NCBI GenBank assembly: GCA_018061105.1 | Contig: JAGOUU010000006.1 | Coordinates: 1-45,803, forward strand | Origin: Gammaproteobacteria bacterium | Lineage (GTDB): Bacteria > Pseudomonadota > Gammaproteobacteria > JAGOUU01 | Length of the DNA: 45,803 nt | Reading direction: 5' to 3' | Part shown: one piece after another, positions 16,849 to 24,518 of the stretch | Numbering within the stretch: position 1 is the stretch's first letter | Layout: the number at the start of each line of letters is the position of its first letter | The notes under the pieces: generated by a model | Database searches by the model: none | Told to the model about the DNA's origin: nothing | What the model saw: only the letters and a program-made list of their open reading frames with translations | Program-made: the position numbers and the translations under genes

Positions 16849-16854
16849 ATTATA
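16849..16854 (-). promoter_or_regulatory. -10 box of hemB
   Basis: The minus strand has TATAAT at 16854-16849, preceded 18 bases upstream by TTTCGC, a weak -35. Predicted transcription starts near 16842, downstream of the farther candidate start codon (16847). This decides in favour of the hemB start at 16814, with a leader of about 28 bases. Confidence 0.5.
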
Positions 16855-16944
16855 TCATTAACTAAATGAGATGCGAAATATTTTGGTCTATATTTATCAA
16901 TAGGGGAAATATACGAAAAATTTAGAAAAAATTAGTATTAAATA

Positions 16945-18369
16945 ATGCAAGAATATAAACGACAAATTGTGGTAATTGGTGGTGGAGCTGGTGGTATCTA
17001 CGTATCAAGTGTGCTTTCTCGGCTGGGTTACAATGTTACTTTAATTGACAAACGTCATAGTCTCGGCGGTGATAGATTGCATTCCGGTTGTGTGCCTAGT
17101 AAAGCTTTTATCAAAGCCGCGCAAGCAGCCCATTGTGCTTCACATGCTTATTCTCGATATGGTATTGACTGTCAAGTTAAAGTAGAGTTTGCCAAAATAC
17201 AAGAATATGTGAATGGGGTTATTGCACATATGCAAAAATACGACAGCCCCATGCGCTTTAAATCTTATGGAGTTAATATAATCTATGGCAATGGGCATTT
17301 TGTTGGTGATCATATGCTATCAGTCGACGATAAATTAATACCTGCTGAGAAATTTATTATTGCAACAGGTAGTAGACCAAGTATACCTAATATCGAAGGC
17401 CTCGATCAGATTAATTATTATACAAATGAAAATATTTTAAGTATCCCTGAACAACCCAAAAGATTAATTATTTTAGGTGGCGGGACAATAGGTCTTGAAT
17501 ATGCCCAAGCTTTTGTTCGCTTAGGCACTAAAGTTATTGTATTAGAACAGAATTCACAGCTTATGTTATATTCATCTCAGCCTCAGATAAAATTTCTAAA
17601 AGAAATTTTAATTACCGAAGGGATTGAGTTTTTAACTAGTATTAAAATAAATAAAATTGTTAAAAATAATAACTCAAATAATATAGAACTCTTAAGTGAC
17701 AGTCATGATCCAGTAACTGGCGATGCTTTATTAATTGCAGTGGGTCGTGAACCCGAACACGATGATCTGGGGCTAGACTTGGTCGAGATTGCTCATAGCC
17801 CGCATGGTATCATTGTTGATGAATATTTGCGAACTTCGAAAAAAAATATTTATGCAATTGGTGATGTTATTGAATCTCCGTATAAATTTACACACGTCGC
17901 TGAATATCATTCTCGATTAGTAATAGACAATATTGCTTTTAGAAAACAGAAGAAAGTTACTTATAATTCTGTACCGATGGTGTTATTTACTGATCCAGAA
18001 TTTGCCCAAGTCGGACTAACTGAACAATTAGCCAAAGAGAGAAATATACGATATAAACTTATTGATTATCAATTATTAAAACTAGATCGAGCAATGATTA
18101 ATAATGAGGGTGATGGCAGTATTAGATTATTAGTCAAAAATAATAAATTACTTGGAGCTTCTATCCTGAGCCCTAATGCTAGTGAATTAATTCAGGAGCT
18201 TGCATTGGCTATTGATAATAAAATTCCGATATATAAAATTGTAGAAACTATCCATGCCTATCCGACATGGTCGCAGATGATCCCACGAGCGATTAATAAA
18301 CATTTTGAACCCAAGTTATTTAGTAATTTATCAAAGTTTTATATTCGTATGCGGCAGTTTATGGATTAG
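16945..18369 (+). CDS. FAD-dependent pyridine nucleotide-disulfide oxidoreductase family protein lacking one redox cysteine
   Basis: The 474-residue flavoprotein has the full family layout. The FAD site is VVIGGGAGGIYVSSVLSRLG, the NAD(P) site LIILGGGTIGLEYAQAFVRL, the second FAD motif IYAIGDV, and there is a C-terminal dimerisation domain. Family members such as dihydrolipoamide dehydrogenase or mercuric reductase carry the redox pair Cys-x4-Cys. Here it reads GGDRLHSGCVPSK, so the first cysteine (residue 44) is Arg and only Cys49 remains. The C-terminal catalytic His region is IHAYPTWSQ instead of HPTLSE. Disulfide exchange chemistry is therefore unlikely. An NAD(P)H oxidase, transhydrogenase or quinone-linked activity is conceivable. 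No lipoamide-dependent partner is adjacent, so it should not be named lpd. Confidence 0.85.
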   Translation: MQEYKRQIVVIGGGAGGIYVSSVLSRLGYNVTLIDKRHSLGGDRLHSGCVPSKAFIKAAQAAHCASHAYSRYGIDCQVKVEFAKIQEYVNGVIAHMQKYDSPMRFKSYGVNIIYGNGHFVGDHMLSVDDKLIPAEKFIIATGSRPSIPNIEGLDQINYYTNENILSIPEQPKRLIILGGGTIGLEYAQAFVRLGTKVIVLEQNSQLMLYSSQPQIKFLKEILITEGIEFLTSIKINKIVKNNNSNNIELLSDSHDPVTGDALLIAVGREPEHDDLGLDLVEIAHSPHGIIVDEYLRTSKKNIYAIGDVIESPYKFTHVAEYHSRLVIDNIAFRKQKKVTYNSVPMVLFTDPEFAQVGLTEQLAKERNIRYKLIDYQLLKLDRAMINNEGDGSIRLLVKNNKLLGASILSPNASELIQELALAIDNKIPIYKIVETIHAYPTWSQMIPRAINKHFEPKLFSNLSKFYIRMRQFMD

Positions 18370-18371
18370 TG

Positions 18372-18848
18372 TTACATACCACCTGGCCGAGGCGTCGGCG
18401 CATCGGGTTTAAATCCTTCTTGCGCTTGTTGCTTATTGCGCCTTAATTGCTCTCTTGCTTTTGCTTTTATATCTGACGGTGTTAACGGAGAATTAGCAAT
18501 AGCTTCTAATGCGACTTCGCTATTACGCACTTGCTCAAATTCGGCGGCTAATTCAGAACTAGGGATCTGGCCATTAGTTAGCTTTTTTAGAGCTAACATA
18601 GCTGCCGGATCTTTTTTAAGTTCATTATATAAAATAGTCTCAGGATCTTTTACATGGGTGGCTAATTTAGGATCGATGAACCCCGTGCCCTTGGTTTTAT
18701 TAGAGCCGCCTTTAGATTTGCCGTCTTGATCTTTATCGTCATCAATTTTCTCATTATTTTCAGAGCCTAAGCCCCGATTTAAACCTAAAAAAAGCTTAAT
18801 TTTTTGCCAAACAGATTTAGTTTTTCCCATAGTACTCATAATAGTCAT
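18372..18848 (-). CDS. Hydrophilic orphan protein (up to 158 residues)
   Basis: I recognise no domain. After a basic N-terminus (KTKSVWQKIKLFLGLNRGLG) there is a charged low-complexity stretch with DDDKDQDGKSKGGSNK. A helical region with NELKKDPAAMLALKKL follows, and the end is proline-rich (DAPTPRPGGM). There is no signal peptide or membrane span. ATGs at 18848, 18839 and 18830 are all possible and none has a good ribosome binding site; TATACT boxes lie immediately upstream. A PmrA-like direct repeat precedes it. The profile fits a cytosolic or type IV-secreted protein, but that is inference. The converging oxidoreductase gene ends two bases away. Confidence 0.6.
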   Translation of the reverse strand: MTIMSTMGKTKSVWQKIKLFLGLNRGLGSENNEKIDDDKDQDGKSKGGSNKTKGTGFIDPKLATHVKDPETILYNELKKDPAAMLALKKLTNGQIPSSELAAEFEQVRNSEVALEAIANSPLTPSDIKAKAREQLRRNKQQAQEGFKPDAPTPRPGGM

Positions 18849-18874
18849 ATAGTATAGTAGTATATTAACCCGAT

Positions 18875-18891
18875 CTTAACTTAATCTTAAC
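18875..18891. promoter_or_regulatory. Direct repeat CTTAAC-N5-CTTAAC, PmrA/OmpR-family-like site
   Basis: CTTAAC (18875-18880), TTAAT, CTTAAC (18886-18891) repeats with an 11-base period, placing both half-sites on one helix face. PmrA-type response regulators bind YTTAAK-N5-YTTAAK, and here only the last base of each half-site differs. The repeat ends ten bases before a TATACT box (18864-18859, minus strand) of the hydrophilic orphan, so it overlaps that promoter's -35 region. On the plus strand it lies nine bases before the acyltransferase ATG, too close for activation. Confidence 0.4.
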
Positions 18892-18900
18892 TAAATTAAT

Positions 18901-20028
18901 ATGGCTGCAAATATTATCCCTATTTTAGAACTTTCAGGAAGCTATTCTCATATGGGCGAGTGTTTTGGGGCTTCTTATCGTACAGAAATTAAAGAATTAG
19001 CTCAATCCCGCATGGATAGATTAATTAGTTTTGTAAAAAAATACGGAAAAGTTACAGTTACTCAAGAAGAAGTATTAGATCTAACTAGAAACACTTTATT
19101 AGTTCATGAAAAATATGACGCAAACATTTGGGATGAATTCACCGGTATCGCTCGCGGTGCTGATATATTGTTAGAATGGTTATTAGTTTTAAATAGCTAT
19201 ACTGATTTACGGGATTATATCTGTAAAGTAAAAGGCTTTAACGATCCAGAAGTCAGATTCGATGGCTGTACAGGTTTTATTTTAGATAAAACGATGACAG
19301 CAGAAAAACAAATTATTATAGGCCAGACTTGGGATATGTCTGTTGAGGCTATTGATTATTTAGTGATTGTGAAAAAAACACCCAATCCTGGGTGTGGCCC
19401 GAGTATGGTTTATTTAACAACTATGGGGTGTTTAGCGTTAATTGGCCTAAATCAGCATAAACTAGCCGTCGGCACGACTAATTTAATAGCCAATGATAGT
19501 CAAATAGGTATAAATTATTTACATACGATTACTAAAGCTCTGATGTGTGAAGATTACTCTAGCTTAGTAAAGACAATTATTCATACCACTCGCATGTCTG
19601 GGCATAGTTTTCTGTGTGCTAATACTACCCAGGGTAATCTGATAGAAACCAGTGCAAAAGAATATTTTAACCAAAAATTAGACCACTATCCGTTAGTTAA
19701 AACTAATCACTACGGGGATTCAATGCTTGCCTGTCAAGCTGTTTCGCCTGAACTACGACAGCGTAATAGCATGTATCGCAGTGGCAGAGCAATAAGTTTA
19801 TTAAGTAGCAGAAATAATTGGACTCCAGATGCTTTATGGAACGAAGTATTAGCTGATTGTACTCGAAGTTCATCAGGTGCTGCTATATGTAATGAAGATT
19901 ATACAGGCAAATTTAGTGAATTCGCGACGCTAGCGACTGTGTTATTATTGCCGGAGCTAAATACTATGTGGGTATGCAGAGGGGGTGCTAGTAGCGGAGG
20001 AAAACAAAAAGTTATATTAACTTATTGA
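18901..20028 (+). CDS. C45-family autoproteolytic acyltransferase/hydrolase
   Basis: The 375-residue protein resembles isopenicillin N acyltransferase-like Ntn hydrolases. These cut themselves before a cysteine that then acts as nucleophile on amide bonds. The probable nucleophile is Cys123 in FDGCTGFILDK, followed by IIIGQTWDMS and VYLTTMGCLALIGLNQHKLA, the typical substrate-pocket strands. The pre-nucleophile region EFTGIARGADILLEWLLVLN fits the family's prosegment. The substrate (acylated amino acid, beta-lactam, acyl-homoserine lactone or peptide) cannot be predicted. It has no signal peptide, so it acts in the cytoplasm or is exported by an unknown route. It is divergent from the hydrophilic orphan by 52 bases. 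Confidence 0.75.
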   Translation: MAANIIPILELSGSYSHMGECFGASYRTEIKELAQSRMDRLISFVKKYGKVTVTQEEVLDLTRNTLLVHEKYDANIWDEFTGIARGADILLEWLLVLNSYTDLRDYICKVKGFNDPEVRFDGCTGFILDKTMTAEKQIIIGQTWDMSVEAIDYLVIVKKTPNPGCGPSMVYLTTMGCLALIGLNQHKLAVGTTNLIANDSQIGINYLHTITKALMCEDYSSLVKTIIHTTRMSGHSFLCANTTQGNLIETSAKEYFNQKLDHYPLVKTNHYGDSMLACQAVSPELRQRNSMYRSGRAISLLSSRNNWTPDALWNEVLADCTRSSSGAAICNEDYTGKFSEFATLATVLLLPELNTMWVCRGGASSGGKQKVILTY

Positions 20029-20190
20029 TCCAGAAAAAACGTGCTTTACTGTTTTACTTGCTTTTAGGCGGCAATTTAAGTAGTATTCTGTTCTGATCTA
20101 ATATAAATTAAGCTATAAATTAAATATAAATTAATTTGGTGTGTTAATTAACTGGCATGGCTAAATTATAAGTAATTTCTTGAGGTAATT

Positions 20191-20424
20191 ATGAAAGCTA
20201 ATATTCATCCAAAATACGATGTTATTAATGTGACATGTTCATGTGGTAATAAATTTGTCACTCAATCAACCATGGTAGAAAGATCTCAGGACGTTCATAT
20301 TGATGTATGCTCAAAGTGTCACCCATTTTATACTGGTAATCAAAAAGTGATTGATACTGCTGGGCGCGTTGATTTATTTAAGAAAAAATTCAGCATGTTT
20401 GGTTCTTCTAAATCTGATAAATAA
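20191..20424 (+). CDS. rpmE: 50S ribosomal protein L31, zinc-binding form
   Basis: The 77-residue protein starts [10 protein letters not shown] and has the zinc ligands Cys16, Cys18, Cys40 and Cys43 of the C+ form of L31, followed by [18 protein letters not shown]. It joins the central protuberance of the large ribosomal subunit. The C-terminal extension after the core is short and Ser/Lys-rich. TTGAGGTAATT ahead of the ATG gives a good ribosome binding site. It is probably transcribed alone. The next gene converges one base after its stop. Confidence 0.96.
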   Translation: MKANIHPKYDVINVTCSCGNKFVTQSTMVERSQDVHIDVCSKCHPFYTGNQKVIDTAGRVDLFKKKFSMFGSSKSDK

Positions 20425-20425
20425 A

Positions 20426-21007
20426 TTAAAATCTGTACCCAACCCTTAATGAAGGGGGTAGGGTAATCCCTCGATTGTTTTTATGAAAGCCGGCATTAGA
20501 ATAATGGATCATATAAGCACCAATGATTAATTGGTCATCCCAAGTTTTAATGCCTATGCTGCCTATATCTTGAAAAGAATAACGCATCCCTAATTTACGA
20601 CCACCAAAGTCATCATTGGTCATATAACTCGGTCCTACACCGGCTTCTAGAAATACTGCTGTCTTCTTCCAAGTAAAATTTACAGGGTACCAACGTGCGA
20701 TTAAAGCTGGTGAAAAGATAGTAATATTTTTTGAAAAATCTGGCTTATCTTGTCGTTCACTTGTTTTAATATGGGCAATGCTGCCGTCTATTAATAATTC
20801 AAATAATCCAAAACTTTTGTAATTAAAAAAATTATAAGCTAAAGCTAACCTACCGCCATAGATTTGAGAGCTATTATCAATATTGGAAGATTTTTTTATA
20901 ATTGGTGAGACATTTGCTTCCCAAGCATTTAATCCGTATACTTGCGATCTAAATATACTCAGTATAATTAATAGCAATATTAAAAAACTATTCTTGTTCC
21001 ATGTCAT
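20426..21007 (-). CDS. pagL: PagL-like lipid A 3-O-deacylase
   Basis: The 193-residue precursor has a hydrophobic signal peptide (about 1-25) and then alternating strands of a small outer-membrane barrel, ending in the C-terminal aromatic VGYRF. The motif IHYSNAGFHKNNRGI near the end contains His168 and Ser170, matching the catalytic His-x-Ser of PagL. LGMRYSFQDIGSIGIK precedes it as in the family. PagL removes the 3-O-linked acyl chain of lipid A and thereby weakens host recognition of LPS. Family assignment is firm; substrate is inferred. A promoter-like extended -10 lies 49 bases upstream. Confidence 0.8.
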   Translation of the reverse strand: MTWNKNSFLILLLIILSIFRSQVYGLNAWEANVSPIIKKSSNIDNSSQIYGGRLALAYNFFNYKSFGLFELLIDGSIAHIKTSERQDKPDFSKNITIFSPALIARWYPVNFTWKKTAVFLEAGVGPSYMTNDDFGGRKLGMRYSFQDIGSIGIKTWDDQLIIGAYMIHYSNAGFHKNNRGITLPPSLRVGYRF

Positions 21008-21055
21008 GATAGAGATTCACAATAGAGATTACATATTGTATATGTTTAGAATTTT

Positions 21056-21064
21056 AGTATAGCA
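21056..21064 (-). promoter_or_regulatory. Extended -10 promoter element of the pagL-like gene
   Basis: The minus strand reads TGCTATACT (21064-21056), an extended -10 element. Transcription would begin near 21049, giving a leader of about 42 bases. No good -35 is needed with a TGn extension and none is seen. Similar TGn-TA boxes precede argS and rppH. Confidence 0.5.
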
Positions 21065-21196
21065 TTGAAAATTTTATTAAAAAATTATTAAAAAATTTTA
21101 TTTTTCTATTTTTTTATGTTTAATTTTCTTCTATGATAAGTCTTATATGCATTTTTTATTGCATGGCCTATTAATTTTTGTAAACGGAGACCTAAA

Positions 21197-22105
21197 ATGT
21201 CAGTTAAGTCAAAGAAAAAAACGACAGCTAAGAAATCTGTAGCTAAGCCCGGTAAGTCAACGAAAAAAAGAACTACAGCTAAAAAAGCAGTTGCTAAAAA
21301 TAAATCAAGTGCAGCTAAAAGCAAGTCGAAATCAGCAGCTGCAAAAACTGCAAAGAGATCTGCTGCTAGAACTGGCGTAGCTAGTAAGAATAGTAAAAGT
21401 GGTAAAAAAACAAGTTCTACAAGTTCTAGTAGCTCAGCTTTACCGGGTACTAAATTAGCACAAGCTTACAAGACTGCATATGCCGATACAAAAAAGATGA
21501 TGGTTCCTGCAAGCAAGAAAGCTAATTCTGCTAAGCAAGCTTTGACAACAGCTGCAAAAAAACTTAAAAGTGAGCAAGATAATTTAGCTAAATTAGAACA
21601 AAGACACTCTGCGAAGCCTTCTGCTGTTTTAAATAAACAAGTTGGATCTGCAAAAAATAAAGTTAAAGCTGCAATGTCCGTTCATAGTAAAGCTGAAGCT
21701 GCACATAATTCAGCTCATTCAAGTTTAAATAATTTCCAAAGACATTTAGATAAACTAACCCACTTAGAAAAAACTCACAAAGATGCATGGGCAAGCTGGG
21801 ATAAGCAAAACTCTCAAACCATTAATGTACCTGCTAAATCTTCTAAGCCTGTTTCTTCCAAGCCAACAGCCCAAAAGACTTCTAAACCAGCTGCAACTGG
21901 AGCAAAAAATAACTCGAACAATAATAAGTCTCAAAATAAAAACAAATCTGGGTCCACAGTATTCTCTAATCTAGATGATGATAGTTCTTGGACTAAATTT
22001 GACGATAAAAACTTATTTTCAAAAGTAGACTCTATGGCAGAATATGATTCAGAAAAAGATGATCGTGATCTTCCGTGGCAGAAAAACAAAACTGAAAATA
22101 AATAG
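21197..22105 (+). CDS. Histone H1-like Lys/Ala/Ser-rich protein with acidic C-terminus (302 residues)
   Basis: Residues 1-80 are a Lys/Ala/Ser/Thr-rich chain with repeats such as KKKTTAKKSVAKPGK and TKKRTTAKKAVAKNKSSAA, like histone H1-type nucleoid proteins of Coxiella, Chlamydia and Bordetella. The middle (about 85-205) is a predicted helical, possibly coiled-coil region (LKSEQDNLAKLEQRH, FQRHLDKLTHLEKTHK). A second low-complexity Ser/Lys/Asn linker follows. The last 45 residues are acidic, including FSNLDDDSSWTKFDD and SEKDDRDLPW. Such an acidic end after a basic start could regulate DNA binding or bind partners. A GGAG ribosome binding site is present. A secreted nucleomodulin is an alternative. 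Confidence 0.7.
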   Translation: MSVKSKKKTTAKKSVAKPGKSTKKRTTAKKAVAKNKSSAAKSKSKSAAAKTAKRSAARTGVASKNSKSGKKTSSTSSSSSALPGTKLAQAYKTAYADTKKMMVPASKKANSAKQALTTAAKKLKSEQDNLAKLEQRHSAKPSAVLNKQVGSAKNKVKAAMSVHSKAEAAHNSAHSSLNNFQRHLDKLTHLEKTHKDAWASWDKQNSQTINVPAKSSKPVSSKPTAQKTSKPAATGAKNNSNNNKSQNKNKSGSTVFSNLDDDSSWTKFDDKNLFSKVDSMAEYDSEKDDRDLPWQKNKTENK

Positions 22106-22113
22106 CACTGTAG

Positions 22114-22132
22114 AGGCGACCACTGGTCGCCT
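22114..22132 (+). terminator. Strong hairpin after the histone-like gene, without U-tract
   Basis: AGGCGACC (22114-22121), loop ACT, GGTCGCCT (22125-22132) is a perfect eight-pair GC-rich stem nine bases after the stop codon. It is followed by TCTGCCG rather than a T-run, so classical intrinsic termination would be poor. It may stabilise the 3' end of the transcript or act with Rho. Confidence 0.5.
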
Positions 22133-22199
22133 TCTGCCGTATATATATGTGTGAAGGTGACGTAATTTGAATCACGGGTGAACAACCTAGTTCTTTGAG

Positions 22200-24518
22200 A
22201 TGTTAACCAATACTAATAATACTAAATCTCAAAAATTTACTCCCAAATTTATTCCCAAATTTACCCCAAAATTTACTATACAAGTCGCTCTTCCTGTCCC
22301 TCTGAGAAACAGCTTTACTTATTTGCCGTTAGATAACACTGGTCTTGCTGATTATCATATTGGCGCTCGAGTAAAAGTACCATTTGGCAAACGTGTATTA
22401 ATTGGCTTAATCAGTGGGTTAATTACTCAGTCTCATAAACTCAATAAACTCAATAAACTTGAATCTGATAAATCTATTAAATTAAAAAAAATATTATCTC
22501 TCTTAGATAATCAGCCCGTCTTGACTAACGAGATTATAGATTTAGTAAACTTTTCTGCCAATTATTACCATTGTCCCATTGGCGAAGCTTATTTTGCTTG
22601 TTTGCCAAGGATGATCAAACAGGGTGAAGAGCTATATAAATATACAAATAAACAGCTGTTCTTAAATACGGATAGTAGTTTTATAAAAAACCAAAAAAAA
22701 TTTTCACCAGCTCAAAGCAAATTAATCGATCTTTTAGATAATAATCCACAAGGCTTAAGTATTTTTAGTCTGGATAAATTAGCGATTAAAAAGGCTACTA
22801 TAGATACTTTGGTGAAAAATAATTTAATTTATGTAAAAGATTTATGTAAAAGTAATAATATTAGTCAAACTAATGAAAAAAATTGTTTGAAGCAACAATT
22901 ATTAATCTTAAATAATGAACAACAGATAGCTAAAAATAAAATATTAGACCAAACTGACAATCTGCAAAAATTTACGAGTTTTTTGCTCTATGGCATCACA
23001 GGCAGCGGCAAGACAGAAATTTATTTGCATTTAATTTATAATATTTTATTAGAAAATAAACAGATCTTAGTATTAATTCCCGAGATTTCTCTTACACCAC
23101 AGACTATTGAACGTTTTAAAAAAAGATTTAATACTAAAATCGCAGTAATAAACTCCAAGGTAGGCGGAACTAATAAAACCAAAGATTGGCTTGAAGCAAA
23201 AGATGGTCGTGCAGGAATTATCTTAGGCACTCGGTCAGCTATATTTACGCCGATAAAAAATTTGGGTTTAATAATCATAGACGAAGAGCACGATCAGTCT
23301 TTTAAACAACAAGATGGGTTTAAATACAACGCTAGAGATCTGGCTGTTATCAGAGCAAAAAGTAGAAATATTCCTGTTCTATTAGGATCGGCAACGCCAT
23401 CTATAGAAACAATGTCTAATGTTATAAATAATAAATATTTTTTGTTAACTTTATATAAGCGCGCGGGTTCCGCTACTCTGCCAAGAATAAGATTATTGAA
23501 TACTAAGCAAAAAAAATTAACTTCAGGATTGTCACAAGAGCTAATAGGCTTAATTAAGCAAAAATTAGAGCGTAAAGAACAGATCTTATTATTTCTTAAT
23601 CGCCGAGGTTTTACGCCTGTAATAAAGTGCCATACTTGTAATTGGGGGGCAATTTGCGATCGTTGTAATATTTATTATACTGCACATAAATCAGAAAACA
23701 TATTGCTTTGTCATTATTGTGATTCTAGAAAAAAACTTTTTACCAGTTGTCCTGAGTGTCATAACCCTGAGTTAAGTTCTTACGGAGTTGGCACAGAACA
23801 AGTTGAAGAATATATTAATCAGATCTTTCCAGGGTATCATTGTTTGCGTATTGATCGCGATACAACAAGAAAGAAAAATGAAATGGCGGAGCATATTGAT
23901 AAAATAAAGGCCAATAAAGTTGATATTTTGCTTGGCACACAAATGCTAGCTAAAGGTCATCATTTTCCCAATGTAACATTAGTAGCTATTTTAGATTGCG
24001 ACGCAAGCTTGTTTAGTACGGACTTTAGAGCCCCCGAGCATCTGATACAATTATTGGTGCAAGTCTCTGGGCGAGCCGGGCGAGCGGATAATACTAGCGA
24101 AGTAGTTATTCAGACGATGCAACCTGAACATCCATTACTGCAAGATATTTTACATAAAGACTATTGGACAATTGCTCAAGAATTGTATCAAATTCGTAAA
24201 CAAGCCCAATTACCGCCGTGCGCTCATTGGGGATTAATAAAAGCAGAAAGTCATGAATTAAATAAAACTGTAGAGTTTTTAGAAAAGATTAAAACTGTTT
24301 TAAATAATATTGAACTCAATGCTGTAAAAGTTATGGGACCGTTATTAGCTCCTAGACTCAAACAGGCTGGGTTGTATCGAGGGCAATTATTGTTATCTTG
24401 TTCCAACCGCATGACTTTACAGGCTAAGATAACAGAATTTTTTGATAAGATTGCAACAACAAAGTCTCTTAATACCATAAGATGGTCTATTGATATTGAC
24501 CCCTATGAGATGACTTAA
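22200..24518 (+). CDS. priA: Primosomal protein N', replication restart helicase PriA
   Basis: PriA recognises abandoned replication forks and reloads the replisome. The 772-residue protein has an N-terminal DNA-binding domain (VALPVPLRNSFTYLPL). Walker A GITGSGKTEIY lies near residue 263 and the DEEH box near 360. Eight zinc-binding cysteines lie near 476-522 (CHTCNWGAICDRC and following), and C-terminal helicase motifs include GTQMLAKGHHFPNVTLVA and VSGRAGR. Positions 15-25 contain PKFIPKFTPKF, a tandem repeat preceding the conserved start. The ATG at 22200 lacks a clear ribosome binding site. A 12-base duplication includes the stop codon. Confidence 0.95.
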   Translation: MLTNTNNTKSQKFTPKFIPKFTPKFTIQVALPVPLRNSFTYLPLDNTGLADYHIGARVKVPFGKRVLIGLISGLITQSHKLNKLNKLESDKSIKLKKILSLLDNQPVLTNEIIDLVNFSANYYHCPIGEAYFACLPRMIKQGEELYKYTNKQLFLNTDSSFIKNQKKFSPAQSKLIDLLDNNPQGLSIFSLDKLAIKKATIDTLVKNNLIYVKDLCKSNNISQTNEKNCLKQQLLILNNEQQIAKNKILDQTDNLQKFTSFLLYGITGSGKTEIYLHLIYNILLENKQILVLIPEISLTPQTIERFKKRFNTKIAVINSKVGGTNKTKDWLEAKDGRAGIILGTRSAIFTPIKNLGLIIIDEEHDQSFKQQDGFKYNARDLAVIRAKSRNIPVLLGSATPSIETMSNVINNKYFLLTLYKRAGSATLPRIRLLNTKQKKLTSGLSQELIGLIKQKLERKEQILLFLNRRGFTPVIKCHTCNWGAICDRCNIYYTAHKSENILLCHYCDSRKKLFTSCPECHNPELSSYGVGTEQVEEYINQIFPGYHCLRIDRDTTRKKNEMAEHIDKIKANKVDILLGTQMLAKGHHFPNVTLVAILDCDASLFSTDFRAPEHLIQLLVQVSGRAGRADNTSEVVIQTMQPEHPLLQDILHKDYWTIAQELYQIRKQAQLPPCAHWGLIKAESHELNKTVEFLEKIKTVLNNIELNAVKVMGPLLAPRLKQAGLYRGQLLLSCSNRMTLQAKITEFFDKIATTKSLNTIRWSIDIDPYEMT

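Noticed and set aside
16945-18369. Naming the oxidoreductase lpd, the missing L-protein of the glycine cleavage system
   Set aside because: One redox cysteine is Arg, the C-terminal His region differs, and it lies more than 20 kb from the gcv genes.
21067-21120. A/T-tract block upstream of the histone-like gene as replication origin or bent-DNA site
   Set aside because: The block is almost pure A and T but has no DnaA boxes or repeats. General AT richness explains it.
21106-21324. Minus-strand frame of 72 residues opposite the histone-like gene
   Set aside because: Its Leu/Val/Phe-rich sequence is the mirror of Lys/Ala codons on the plus strand. There is no ribosome binding site and the plus-strand gene explains the region.
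22140-22195. tRNA-like sequence (GAATCACGGGTGAAC)
   Set aside because: It slightly recalls a T-arm, but no cloverleaf, acceptor stem or anticodon arm can be drawn.
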